64,000 nucleotides of DNA from Lysobacter enzymogenes (GTDB lineage: Bacteria; Pseudomonadota; Gammaproteobacteria; Xanthomonadales; Xanthomonadaceae), in NCBI RefSeq assembly GCF_017355525.1, contig NZ_CP067395.1, positions 5,530,501 to 5,594,500 of the forward strand, given 5' to 3'. This document shows, piece after piece, positions 16,346-24,727 of this stretch (position 1 is the stretch's first letter; each line of letters opens with the position of its first letter). The translations under genes were made by a program, and so were the position numbers. Below the pieces are notes generated by a model. It was not told the DNA's origin. It saw only the letters and a list, made by a program, of their open reading frames with translations, and did not search any database.

Positions 16346-17337
16346 CGGCTCGGGATCGATTGCAGGGAAACGGGAGCGTTCGCAGGCGACAGCGCGGCGT
16401 CGAGACAATGCAGCTCCTCGCGCGGCGGCAGGTGTTCGGGCAGGCGCAGCGCGCTGACCAGCCCGGCCCGCTCCAGCGCGCGCAGCAGCCACCAGCCCGG
16501 ATCCCATTCGCCCGGATACAGCCCGAGCCGCGCCGAACCCGGAAACGCGTGGTGGTTGTTGTGCCAGCACTCGCCCATCGTCAGCAGCGAGGCGAAGCGC
16601 ACGTTGCGGCCCTGCACCGCGGCGCCGCGCACTTCGTGGTGCATGCCGCCGTGGTTGTGGGCGAAGTAGCCGATCAGCCAGTGGCCGAACACGCCCGCGG
16701 CGACCCGCGCGCACACGCCCCAGAACACCCAGCCCCAGCCGCCGATGGCGAAGAACGCGAGCGCCCACGGCAGGTGTTGCCACATCCAGGTGCGTTGCAG
16801 GAAGCGGTAGACGCGGTCGTTCGCGATGCGCGGTTCCAGTTCGATCCGCGGCGGCGCGTCCAGGCGCAGTTCGCAGTGCAATTGCCACCACGCGTCCTGC
16901 AGCGGGCCGCGGCGGTGGGCGAGGTAGTCGTGACAGTGCGGCAGGCGCTGGGCGTAGTCGCGCAGGTCGTGAGTGCGCACCAGCCCGATCGGCCCGGCCA
17001 GGCCGACCTGCACGCCGCAGTACACCAGCAGGTATTCCAGCCATTTCGGGCAGGCGAAGCTGTCGTGGATCAGCTTGCGGTGCATGCCCAGCGAATGGCC
17101 GAGCAGCAGCACGGCCGCGGTGGAGACAGCGAACAGCGCGAACGCGGCCCAGCTGAAGGTCAGCGCGCCGCCGACCGCGGCGCCGAGCGCCATCGCGGTG
17201 AACCACAGCGAGCGCACCGGTTCCCACTTCACTCGGCCGGCGCTGACGCTGCGGATCGAATCGGCCAGGGCGGGGCGCGCGCGGACGCGATGGTCGCGCA
17301 GGCTGGCGGGCAAGGTGTCGTCGGAGCGAGGGTTCAT
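16342..17337 (-). CDS. Membrane fatty-acid desaturase (acyl-CoA/lipid desaturase family)
   Basis: A 331-residue integral-membrane di-iron desaturase. Histidine boxes include HRKLIH at 86-91, HNHGGMHH near 227-234 and HNNHH at 259-263. Hydrophobic segments lie at 45-80, 100-120 and 190-225. It would introduce a double bond into membrane acyl chains. The ATG at 17337 is preferred over an earlier one at 17418 because AAGGA precedes it and the conserved part begins later. The second gene overlaps by ATGA. The start is about 80 bases downstream of an 18-base A/T-rich site also found before the ArsR gene at 13546. Confidence 0.82.
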   Translation of the reverse strand: MNPRSDDTLPASLRDHRVRARPALADSIRSVSAGRVKWEPVRSLWFTAMALGAAVGGALTFSWAAFALFAVSTAAVLLLGHSLGMHRKLIHDSFACPKWLEYLLVYCGVQVGLAGPIGLVRTHDLRDYAQRLPHCHDYLAHRRGPLQDAWWQLHCELRLDAPPRIELEPRIANDRVYRFLQRTWMWQHLPWALAFFAIGGWGWVFWGVCARVAAGVFGHWLIGYFAHNHGGMHHEVRGAAVQGRNVRFASLLTMGECWHNNHHAFPGSARLGLYPGEWDPGWWLLRALERAGLVSALRLPEHLPPREELHCLDAALSPANAPVSLQSIPSR

Positions 17338-17418
17338 GACCTGGGTCCTTGGCGCGCTGCATGGCCGGAGCGGCCCCGGCGCAGGCTCCTGCCGGCGCGT
17401 AATGCATGCATTCAGCAA

Positions 17419-17436
17419 TTAACTAATTTGCTAAAT
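17419..17436 (-). promoter_or_regulatory. Candidate ArsR operator before the desaturase operon
   Basis: On the minus strand it reads ATTTAGCAAATTAGTTAA, 17 of 18 identical to 13471-13488. It extends into an imperfect inverted repeat: ATTTAGCAA and, eight bases on, TTGCTGAAT, with 8 of 9 arm positions paired. It lies 82-99 bases before the desaturase start. The 359-base gap 17338-17696 holds this site, the repeat at 17518-17556 and no gene. Confidence 0.65.
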
Positions 17437-17517
17437 CATTCTGCGCGGGTGCGGGCGGCGTCAAGCGGGCGCCGACGGGCGGTCGATGGAGGACGGGGGA
17501 GAAGGCAGGCGTTCGGA

Positions 17518-17556
17518 CTCCCTCTCCCGCTTGCGGGAGAGGGCTGGGGTGAGGGC
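17518..17556. repeat. CTCTCCCGC hairpin repeat
   Basis: CCCTCTCCCGC and GCGGGAGAGGG form a perfect stem with a TT centre, followed by the family's GCTGGGGTGAGGG tail. Same family as 5645-5682 and 52911-53021. Confidence 0.8.
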
Positions 17557-17696
17557 GCGCTTGCGCGGCCGCTGGTTCGGCAGCGCAGGAATGCAGTCAA
17601 GCGCGCGATGCAGATCGCGAAGCACGCGCAACAGCGCAGAACGGCGAGCCGCCGCTGGTGACCCGCCCCGCCTCGCGTCGGAACCGCCGCGGCCCC

Positions 17697-18203
17697 TCAG
17701 CCGTACTCGATCGCCAGCACTTCCACCGCGATGTCGCCGGCCGGCCGCTTCCACACCACGCTGTCGCCCACGCGCGCGCCGTGCAGCGCGCGCGCCAGCG
17801 GCGAGACCCAGCTGATCAGGCCGCGCTCGGGATCGGCCTCGTCCTCGCCGACGATGCGGTAGCGATACTCGCGCTCGTCGTCGTCGGACATCTCCACGCG
17901 CGCGCCGAACGCGACCCGGTCGGCGGGCTGGCGCTCGGGCGCGATCGTGATCGCGCCGAGAATGCGCGCCTGCAGCCAGCGGATCTCGCGCTGCACGTGC
18001 GCGCGCTCCAGGCGCGCGCCGACCGCCTCGCGCTCGACCGCGCGGTCCAGCGCCTGCAACTCCCGCCCGGCCTCGTTCAAGCGCGCGCGCAGCAGCATCA
18101 TGCCGCGCGGGGTGACGTAGTTGGGGTGTTCGCTGATCGGCAGTTCCGGCAGCGCGCCGGGATCGGATTCGCCGTCGCCCTCCCTGACGAAGGCGCGGCT
18201 CAT
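17697..18203 (-). CDS. greB: GreA/GreB-family transcription elongation factor
   Basis: A 168-residue Gre factor. It begins MSRAFVREG and has LPISEHPNYVTPRGMMLLRARLNEAGRELQAL, the start of the coiled coil that enters the RNA polymerase channel. The globular C-terminal domain follows (VAFGARVEMSDDDEREYRYRIVGEDEADPERGLISWVSPLARAL). It stimulates transcript cleavage in backtracked polymerase. The N-terminal wording is GreB-like rather than GreA-like. The start at 18203 is used because the extra upstream codons do not resemble the family. Confidence 0.85.
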   Translation of the reverse strand: MSRAFVREGDGESDPGALPELPISEHPNYVTPRGMMLLRARLNEAGRELQALDRAVEREAVGARLERAHVQREIRWLQARILGAITIAPERQPADRVAFGARVEMSDDDEREYRYRIVGEDEADPERGLISWVSPLARALHGARVGDSVVWKRPAGDIAVEVLAIEYG

Positions 18204-18308
18204 GCGGGGGCGGGCAAGACAGACATCGGCCGAAGGTAAGACAGCCAACGTTGTCACAAGGTGAGCGCGAACGGGTGCGCGCTTTGCCGGATTTGCCGGC
18301 TGGCCGAT

Positions 18309-18848
18309 TCAGCCGACGAAGTCGTACAGGCGGTAGATCCACGACAGCTGATACAGCAGGCCGGCGAGCGCGAAGGTCGCGTGGAAGCGCTCGTTGCGGG
18401 TGCGCATGGCAATCAGGCACAGCGCGAAGTAGGCGAGGTTGCGCAGCGGATATTCCAGGCCGAAGGCTTCGAAGTAGCGCTTGCCCTTGATCAGGGTGTC
18501 GCCGAAGTCGATCGCGTACGACAGCGCCATGATTCCGAACAGCCAATGCCGGCGCGAATAGAAGTAATCGCGCCAATCCTGGTAGTCGCGGATGTCGTCG
18601 GGGAACAGCAGCGTGCACAGCACGAACAGCACCACCACGTAGCCGATCAGGAACGAGAACGCGAGGAAGCTCCAGCGTTCGACGTGGATGAGGCTGAACT
18701 CCCACCACCAACCGAAGCCGCGTCGCCCTGCCGCCGCCGCCGAAGCCCTAAAACCCCGAGCCCTAAAACCCAAACCCCGCAGGCCCCCGCACCTCCGGCG
18801 CCCGAACCCAGAGTCCCAACACCAGCCGAACCTGCGATCATGGCGCAT
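18309..18848 (-). CDS. Membrane protein, possibly truncated at the 5' end
   Basis: The frame encodes a hydrophobic protein whose convincing part starts at EFSLIHVERWSFLAFSFLIGYVVVLF and runs through four or five membrane segments to the stop. The first ~45 residues are a low-complexity Gly/Arg-rich stretch encoded by odd DNA (repeats of CCCTAAAACCC type at about 18748-18780) that does not look like membrane protein. No better start codon exists inside the convincing part. The frame would overlap the dbpA start on the other strand by two bases. A 5' truncation or rearrangement beside dbpA is possible; the function is unknown. Confidence 0.5.
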   Translation of the reverse strand: MRHDRRFGWCWDSGFGRRRCGGLRGLGFRARGFRASAAAAGRRGFGWWWEFSLIHVERWSFLAFSFLIGYVVVLFVLCTLLFPDDIRDYQDWRDYFYSRRHWLFGIMALSYAIDFGDTLIKGKRYFEAFGLEYPLRNLAYFALCLIAMRTRNERFHATFALAGLLYQLSWIYRLYDFVG

Positions 18849-20259
18849 GGATTCCAACACCCCCGCGGCCCCCGCCGCCCCGGCCGCGGCCGGTTTCGAC
18901 ACCCTTTCCCTCAGCCCGGCCCTGCTCCAGGGCGTGGCCGCGCTCGGCTACACCGCCATGACCCCGGTGCAGGCGCGCGCGCTGCCGGCGATCCTCGACG
19001 GCCGCGACGTGCTCGCCCAGGCCCCGACCGGCAGCGGCAAGACCGCGGCGTTCGGCCTGGGCCTGCTGCACCGGCTCGACCCGGCGGCGATCCGCACCCA
19101 GGCGCTGGTGCTGTGCCCGACCCGCGAGCTGGCCGATCAGGTCGGCCAGCAGCTGCGCAAGCTCGCCTTCGCCGTCGCCAACCTCAAGGTCTCGGTGCTG
19201 TGCGGCGGCATGCCGCTGGGGCCGCAGTTGGCTTCGCTGGAACACCCGCCGCACGTCGCCGTCGGCACGCCGGGGCGCCTGCAGGAACTGCTGCGCCACG
19301 GCGCGCTGAAGCTCGACGGCCTGCGCACGCTGGTGTTCGACGAAGCCGACCGGATGTTCGACATGGGCTTCGAGGACGCGGTGCGCGAGATCGTGCGCAA
19401 GACGCCGAAGACCCGCCAGGGCCTGCTGTTCTCGGCCACCTTCCCCGATGCGATCCGCGAGCTGGGCCGCAACGCCTTGCGCGATCCGGTCGAGGTCACG
19501 GTCGAGGGCGGCGCTTCGGCGCCGCGCATCGAACAGTATTTCTACGAAGTCGAAGCCGGGCGCAAGACGCCGCTGCTCGGCGCGCTGTTGCTCGAATACC
19601 GGCCCGAGTCGTGTGTGGTGTTCTGCAACATGCGCAAGGACACCGAGGAAGTGGTCGGTTCGCTCGAACACTACGGCTTCACCGCGCTGGCCCTGCACGG
19701 CGAGATGGAGCAGCGCGACCGCGACGAAGTGCTGGTGCGCTTCGCCAACCGCAGCTGCAACGTGCTGGTCGCCAGCGACGTGGCCGCGCGCGGGCTCGAC
19801 GTGGAAGACCTCGGCGCGGTGGTGAACTACGACCTGCCGACCGATCCGGACGTGTACGTGCACCGCATCGGCCGCACCGGCCGCGCCGGCCGCGGCGGCG
19901 TCGCGCTGAGCCTGTGCGGCCCGCGCGAGAACGCGCGCGCCGAGCAGATCGCCGAACGCATGGGCGCGCCGCTGCAATGGCGCAGCGCCCAGCCGCTCGG
20001 CGGCAAGGCCCGCAATGCGCCGGCCGCGCCGATGGCGACCTTGCGCATCGACGCCGGCAAGACCGACAAGCTGCGCCCGGGCGACATCCTCGGCGCGCTG
20101 ACCGGCGAGGCCGGGCTCAAGGCCGAGGCGGTCGGCAAGATCAACGTGTTCGCCACGCGCTCGTACGTCGCCGTCGCGCGCGGGCAGGCCGCCGCGGCGC
20201 TGGCGCGGTTGCGCGAGGGCAAGATCAAGGGGCGCAAGTTCCGGGTCAACCGGTTGTAA
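18847..20259 (+). CDS. dbpA: ATP-dependent RNA helicase DbpA
   Basis: A 470-residue DEAD-box helicase that helps assemble the large ribosomal subunit. Motifs in order: Q motif region GYTAMTPVQARALP (35-47), Walker A APTGSGKT (59-66), PTREL (91-95), DEAD (165-168), SAT (196-198), ARGLD and HRIGRTGRAGR in the second RecA domain. Residues ~395-470 form the DbpA C-terminal RNA-binding domain (LRIDAGKTDKLRPGDILGAL ... GKIKGRKFRVNRL), which in E. coli binds 23S rRNA hairpin 92. The ATG at 18847 follows a low-complexity non-coding stretch. Confidence 0.95.
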   Translation: MDSNTPAAPAAPAAAGFDTLSLSPALLQGVAALGYTAMTPVQARALPAILDGRDVLAQAPTGSGKTAAFGLGLLHRLDPAAIRTQALVLCPTRELADQVGQQLRKLAFAVANLKVSVLCGGMPLGPQLASLEHPPHVAVGTPGRLQELLRHGALKLDGLRTLVFDEADRMFDMGFEDAVREIVRKTPKTRQGLLFSATFPDAIRELGRNALRDPVEVTVEGGASAPRIEQYFYEVEAGRKTPLLGALLLEYRPESCVVFCNMRKDTEEVVGSLEHYGFTALALHGEMEQRDRDEVLVRFANRSCNVLVASDVAARGLDVEDLGAVVNYDLPTDPDVYVHRIGRTGRAGRGGVALSLCGPRENARAEQIAERMGAPLQWRSAQPLGGKARNAPAAPMATLRIDAGKTDKLRPGDILGALTGEAGLKAEAVGKINVFATRSYVAVARGQAAAALARLREGKIKGRKFRVNRL

Positions 20260-20350
20260 GCCGGTGGCGGGGCGGCGGGCGACTGCTGCCGGCCGTGGCG
20301 GTGGTTCGGCCGCGGCGGTGCGCGCGGGTCGTTGCGGTGGAGTCGGGGGT

Positions 20351-20577
20351 GGGCTTTCGGCGTAGTCGCAGCGTCGCGGTCGCGACTCGCGTCGCTCCTA
20401 CAGGGCGTGCCGGTGGCTGCGATGTCGACTCGCGATTGCGCGCTGGTGGTTGGGGGCGGTGTCGGGGATGGGCTTTCGACGTAGTCGCAGCGTCGCAGTC
20501 GCGACTTGCGTCGCTCCTACAGGGCGAGCCCGCGGCTGCGATGTCCGACTGTAGGAGCGACGCGAGTCGCGACCGCG
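20351..20577. repeat. 119-bp tandem duplication with three REP-like palindromes
   Basis: The sequence from GGGCTTTCGG at 20351 recurs at 20470 (offset 119). Each copy contains a reverse REP-like palindrome (20375-20403, 20494-20522), and a forward copy follows at 20549-20577. This fills most of the 357-base gap between dbpA and the doxX-like gene; no gene seen. Confidence 0.8.
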
Positions 20578-20616
20578 ACACCACGCTTGCGACGTCACCC
20601 GCCGCAACGCTGAGCA

Positions 20617-21012
20617 TCATTTGCCGTAGAGCGAATACCGGCCCGGCCCCAGCAGCGCGACCGCCGCGGCCGTCGCCAGGAACATCGCCTGCAATTCGAT
20701 CGCCCAGCCGCCCTGTTCGTTGAGCTGGCCGAGCTGGCCGAGGTGGACCAGCGCCAGCGCCACCAGCATGTTGCCGGCCACCAGCACCGCGCCGATGCGC
20801 GCATGCCAGCCCAGGATCAGCAGCGCCGGGCCGAGCACTTCGCCGAGCAGCACGCCGTAGCCGAGGAAGCCGGGCAGCCCGTGCGATTCGACCATGCCGA
20901 CGATGCCCGCGGTGCCGCCGCGCAGCTTGGCGATGCCGTGCATCAGGATCAGCGCGCCCAGGCTCAGGCGCAGGATCAGTTTGCCCAGGTCGGAACAGCG
21001 CTCGGCGTTCAT
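20617..21012 (-). CDS. DoxX family membrane protein
   Basis: A 131-residue inner-membrane protein with four hydrophobic helices. It has the DoxX signature: GKLILRLSLGALILMHGIAKL at the N-terminus, then GYGVLLGEVLGPALLILGW and a C-terminal LLGPGRYSLYG. DoxX proteins occur in respiratory or redox-related membrane complexes, but most bacterial members have no assigned reaction. It stands alone between repeat clusters. Confidence 0.9.
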   Translation of the reverse strand: MNAERCSDLGKLILRLSLGALILMHGIAKLRGGTAGIVGMVESHGLPGFLGYGVLLGEVLGPALLILGWHARIGAVLVAGNMLVALALVHLGQLGQLNEQGGWAIELQAMFLATAAAVALLGPGRYSLYGK

Positions 21013-21104
21013 GGCGGCTCGCTTCGATGAAGGTGGCCGTCAGGATCGCGCCGCAGCGGCGCAGGCGCTGTGAAGCCGTGGCCGATGCGCCGGCGCGGAT
21101 GCTG

Positions 21105-21320
21105 GAAGGGACTTCAGTCCCGATGCTCTTGTCGCAGAGCGCGGCGCCTTGAGCGGAAGGCGTCGGGACTCAAGTCCCTCCCACAGTCGTGCGGGAAGCG
21201 TCGGGCGCAGAACCTCAAGACCGAAGTCTCTCCCACCGCTGTGCGCAAAGCGCCGGGACTGAAATCCCTCGCACGGCCGCGCGCAACGCATCGGGACCGA
21301 GGCCCCTCCCGCAACAGCGG
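21105..21320. repeat. Array of five degenerate GGGACTNAAGTCCC repeats
   Basis: Five imperfect copies of a ~45-base unit centred near 21117, 21170, 21222, 21259 and 21303. Each has a small palindrome such as GGGACTTCAGTCCC or GGGACTCAAGTCCC, flanked by GCGTCG on one side and CTCCCAC on the other. This is a different family from the TGTAGGAGCGG repeats. It occupies most of the 370-base gap 21013-21382, which has no gene. Confidence 0.7.
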
Positions 21321-21382
21321 TCCGCCAGGGGCCGTTGCGGGAGGGGAGTTGCTTCGAAGCCTTCGACTGCGGACCCGCTGCC

Positions 21383-22570
21383 TCAGCGCAGCGCCCGCAA
21401 CGTCACCGTCAGCGTATCCGGATCGCCCGAACGCGCCGCGCCGCTGAAATCCGGGCCGCCGCTGGCGGTGACGTCGTCGTACGGGAAGGCGTAGCCGCGG
21501 TTGTCCGGCAGCCGTTCGTGCACCAGCCGCGCGTAGTGGTTGGTCTGGGCGTTGCGGTAGAAGCGGCTGGCGACTTCGCCGTTGGGCTGGTTGGCGTTGT
21601 CGAGCAGGGTGGTGCGGTTCAGCGCCGCGGCCAGGCGCGGGATGATCGCCTTGCGCACCTCGCTGGCGCCGCCGAGGCTGAAGGGCCCGCTGTCGCAGCT
21701 GAGCACGTCGGCGGTGCTCGGCTTGGCGAAGGCTTCGCCGTTGTTGAAGCGCAGCAGATTGTCGCCGCCCACGCGCGCGGTCAGCACGCCGAAGCCGGAT
21801 TGGGTGTCGACGGTCAGCGTGGTGTTGCGGTACTTGTTCCAGCACGCGTCGATGTAGCCGGTCAGGTAGTTCTGGAAGCGCGCGGCCTGGTAGTGCGCGC
21901 TCATCGCGCGCAGGTTGCGTCCGTCCGGGCCGCGCTGGATCAGCGAATTCCAGGCCGAACCTTCCTGCGTGGCCTGCTGTTGCAGCGAATAGCAGATCGG
22001 ATCCAGCGACGCCGCCGGCAGCCCCGGAATGGTCTCCACGCGTCCGGACAGCGAGCGCAGCGACAGCCCCAGCGGCGCGGCGACGAAGTCGACGTAGCTG
22101 ATGTTGGAGAACAGCTCGTACTCGTTGAAGGTGAACTCGGCGAAGGTCCAGTTCTTGTTGAAGTTGGTGTCGCTGGTGTTGAGGAAGCTGGGGTGCACCA
22201 CCGCCGGGCCCGGATTGACGTAGAAGTTCAGCTTGCTGCCGGTGACCAGGTAGATGCGCGCGCCGTACATGCGCGGTACCGAGACCCGCACGGTCGTGCC
22301 GTTGGCGCCGAGCGGAATCGCGCAGTCCGCGCCCAGCGGCGTCACCGGCGCGGACGGCGAGGGCGGGTAATAGGCGCTGCCGTCGGCGCGCACGAACACC
22401 GGCCGGCCGTTGTCGAAACCGGTGACGTAGGCGTAGGCGGTGTTCTGGCCGGACGCGTTGAGCAGGGCGAGGTTGAAGCGCGCCGGGGTGGCGGCGAGGG
22501 CGTTGCGCGGCAGCAGCGGTACGGCGAGCGCGGCGGCGCTGGCGCCGAGGAAGGTGCGGCGGGTGACCAT
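21383..22570 (-). CDS. GH64 endo-beta-1,3-glucanase, Tat-exported
   Basis: A 395-residue secreted glycoside hydrolase. The N-terminus MVTRRTFLGASAAALAVPLLPRNALAA is a twin-arginine signal with an Ala-rich cleavage region, so export would be in folded form. The mature part matches GH64 (laminaripentaose-producing beta-1,3-glucanase): FNLALLNASGQNTAYAYVTG, GARIYLVTGSKLNFYV, FAEFTFNEYELFSNISYVDF and, further on, VTASGGPDFSGAARSGDPDT. It would digest fungal wall glucan and fits a predatory or antifungal lifestyle. A 14-bp perfect palindrome lies about 140 bases before the start. Confidence 0.88.
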   Translation of the reverse strand: MVTRRTFLGASAAALAVPLLPRNALAATPARFNLALLNASGQNTAYAYVTGFDNGRPVFVRADGSAYYPPSPSAPVTPLGADCAIPLGANGTTVRVSVPRMYGARIYLVTGSKLNFYVNPGPAVVHPSFLNTSDTNFNKNWTFAEFTFNEYELFSNISYVDFVAAPLGLSLRSLSGRVETIPGLPAASLDPICYSLQQQATQEGSAWNSLIQRGPDGRNLRAMSAHYQAARFQNYLTGYIDACWNKYRNTTLTVDTQSGFGVLTARVGGDNLLRFNNGEAFAKPSTADVLSCDSGPFSLGGASEVRKAIIPRLAAALNRTTLLDNANQPNGEVASRFYRNAQTNHYARLVHERLPDNRGYAFPYDDVTASGGPDFSGAARSGDPDTLTVTLRALR

Positions 22571-23006
22571 CGTTGCGGCTCCTGGTGAGGCAAGCGCGAC
22601 GGCGGAGTAGGCGCGCGCTCGGCGCGACGAAGCCGGTGGGCTTGCGTGGACGGACTTGCGTGGACGGATGCGGGCGCGGCGCGCCCACGGTCCGCACCTT
22701 GTCCTGTGGTTGACAGCGCTGTCAGTGATCGCGGCCGCAGATCGCCGCGCCGCATGCCCGCGCGGCGGCGGCCGGAACGCGGGAAAGCGATTACCGTCGA
22801 AACTGAATGCGCATGGCGGTTTACCGCATCTGCCGGCTTGCCCCGCGCATGGGTCGGCCTCCGCCAAAAGTGGGTTCAGCCGCGCGCCCGGTTGCGCGAT
22901 CATCGGCGGTCTTGTCGCGGCCGGCCGGAGATGCCGGCGGCGACTGGCCCCCAATGCAATCAGGAACGCGGCGCCGCGGCGCCGCGCAGCGCAGGACGAA
23001 CCGCCG
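22571..23006. other. Divergent intergenic region between glucanase and M1 peptidase genes
   Basis: 436 bases without a supportable gene, serving as the divergent promoter region. It contains an exact 14-bp tandem duplication (CTTGCGTGGACGGA at 22641 and 22655) and the palindrome at 22711-22724. Confidence 0.6.
22711..22724. promoter_or_regulatory. Candidate LacI-type operator TGACAGCGCTGTCA
   Basis: A perfect 14-bp palindrome with a central GCGC, the shape bound by LacI-family sugar-responsive repressors in Xanthomonadaceae and Caulobacter. It is 141 bases before the glucanase start and 283 before the peptidase start. A TTGACA overlaps its left edge. No lacI-type gene is in the window. Confidence 0.5.
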
Positions 23007-24443
23007 ATGCCAGCCGCCCCGATCCTTTCCTTCCGCCGCCTGCGCGCAAGCTGCGTGCGCGCGCTCGCCGCGGCGCTGCTGGCGGCGCCGCTGGCCGCCG
23101 CGGCCGCGCCGCAGGCCGGGCCGGCCGCCGCAACCGCTGCGCCGGCCGCGCGCGCCGGGGCCAATCTCGACGTGCTGCACTACACCGCGCGGATCGAGCC
23201 GGACATCGTCGCCAAGACCCTGCGCGGCCAGGTCTCGATCCGCCTGGCCCTGCGCGCCGACGGCGCCCAGCACCTGGAGTTCGACGCCGGCGATCTGGAG
23301 ATCGACAAGGTCTCCGAGCACGGCCGCGCGCTGGCCTTCGACAAGAGCGAGCAGCGCCTGCGCGTGCGCCTGCCCAAGCCGGGCAAGTTCGGCGAGCGCC
23401 ACGAGATCGACATCGCCTACCGCGGCGCGCCGCGCTACGGCCTGGAGTTCCATCCCGACCGCAGCGAGGTCTACACGATCTTCTCGACCAGCCAGTGGCT
23501 GGTGTGCATCGACGCGCCGTCCGAACGCGCCAGCTTCGACCTGACCCTGACCGTGCCCAGCGGCCTCAAGGCCGCCGGCAACGGCCGGCTGGTGTCGAAG
23601 TCGGCGCTCGGCGGGCGCCGCGATTCCTATCGCTGGCGCCAGGACCAGCCGATGCCGAGCTACGTCTACGGCTTCGCCGCCGGCCGCTACAACGAGGCCG
23701 GCGGCAACGGCGAGAACGGCGAGCTGCGCTTCCTGTCGGCCGACCTGCAGAGCGCGCAGCTGCGCCAGGTGTTCGCCGACACCGCCGACATGATGCGGTT
23801 CTTCGGCCGCCGCGCCGGCATCCGCTACCGCGGCCCCTACACCCAGGTGCTGGTCGCCAAGACCATCGGCCAGGAGCTCGACGGCATCGGCCTGCTGTCG
23901 GAGGCCTACGGCCGCGAGGTGCTGGAAAAGCCCGAAGCGCAGGGCCTGATCGCGCACGAGCTGGCGCACCAGTGGTGGGGCAACATGGTCACCAACCTCG
24001 ATTGGGGCCAGTTCTGGCTCAACGAGGGCTTCGCCAACTTCATGACCGCGGCTTACCTGCAGCACCGCTACGGCGAGGACGCGTATCGCGAGCGGGTCGA
24101 GGCCTGGAAGAAGCGGGTCGACAAGCTGCGCGAGAGCGGCAAGGACCACGCCCTGGTCTATGCGGTCTGGAACAAGCCCAGCGCCGACGACCGCGCGGTG
24201 GTCTACCAGAAGGGCGCCTACGTCCTGCACCTGCTGCGCGAGGAGGTCGGCGAGCGCGCGTTCTGGCGCGGCGTGCGCACCTACACCCGCGCCTACTACG
24301 GGCATTCGGTGACCAGCGCGGACTTGCGCAAGGTGATGGAGCGCGCCAGCGGCCGCGACCTGTCGGCGTTCTTCGCGCGCTGGGTCGACGGCGCCGAGCC
24401 GGCGAAGACCGAAGCCGCGGCCAAGAGCGAGGCGGCGAAGTAA
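23007..24443 (+). CDS. Exported M1-family metallopeptidase with atypical exopeptidase loop
   Basis: A 478-residue zinc aminopeptidase-like protein with an N-terminal signal peptide (RRLRASCVRALAAALLAAPLAAAAA). The zinc site HELAHQWW is at 317-324 with the third ligand glutamate at 340 (FWLNEGFANF), the M1 spacing. The usual GAMEN/GGMEN exopeptidase loop before HExxH is replaced by QELDGIGLLSE, so aminopeptidase activity may be altered. The N-terminal beta domain (LHYTARIEPDIVAKTLRG) is present. The C-terminal helical domain is short; the protein is about half the length of classical PepN. It is probably periplasmic. Confidence 0.85.
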   Translation: MPAAPILSFRRLRASCVRALAAALLAAPLAAAAAPQAGPAAATAAPAARAGANLDVLHYTARIEPDIVAKTLRGQVSIRLALRADGAQHLEFDAGDLEIDKVSEHGRALAFDKSEQRLRVRLPKPGKFGERHEIDIAYRGAPRYGLEFHPDRSEVYTIFSTSQWLVCIDAPSERASFDLTLTVPSGLKAAGNGRLVSKSALGGRRDSYRWRQDQPMPSYVYGFAAGRYNEAGGNGENGELRFLSADLQSAQLRQVFADTADMMRFFGRRAGIRYRGPYTQVLVAKTIGQELDGIGLLSEAYGREVLEKPEAQGLIAHELAHQWWGNMVTNLDWGQFWLNEGFANFMTAAYLQHRYGEDAYRERVEAWKKRVDKLRESGKDHALVYAVWNKPSADDRAVVYQKGAYVLHLLREEVGERAFWRGVRTYTRAYYGHSVTSADLRKVMERASGRDLSAFFARWVDGAEPAKTEAAAKSEAAK

Positions 24444-24727
24444 GACCGGCGGGCGAGGACGGATCGCGCGCGAGCGTATACGCGTAGCGGCGCGCGCGCG
24501 GCCGCGCGTCGGCGCAACCGGACCGCGCGCCGCGGCCGCGCCGGCCCGCCTTGCGGCGGCGCGCGGCGCTACGCCGCGCACGTCGCGCGTCCGACCGCCG
24601 TCGCCGCAACCGCCGGTCCGCGGTCACGCTTCCGACTTCACATTTCCGGGTCCGACGCTGTGCGCGAACGGTCGTCTTGGCTTTAGGCTAGGGGATCGCC
24701 CCGCCCAGCCACCGCAAGGACCCCGCC

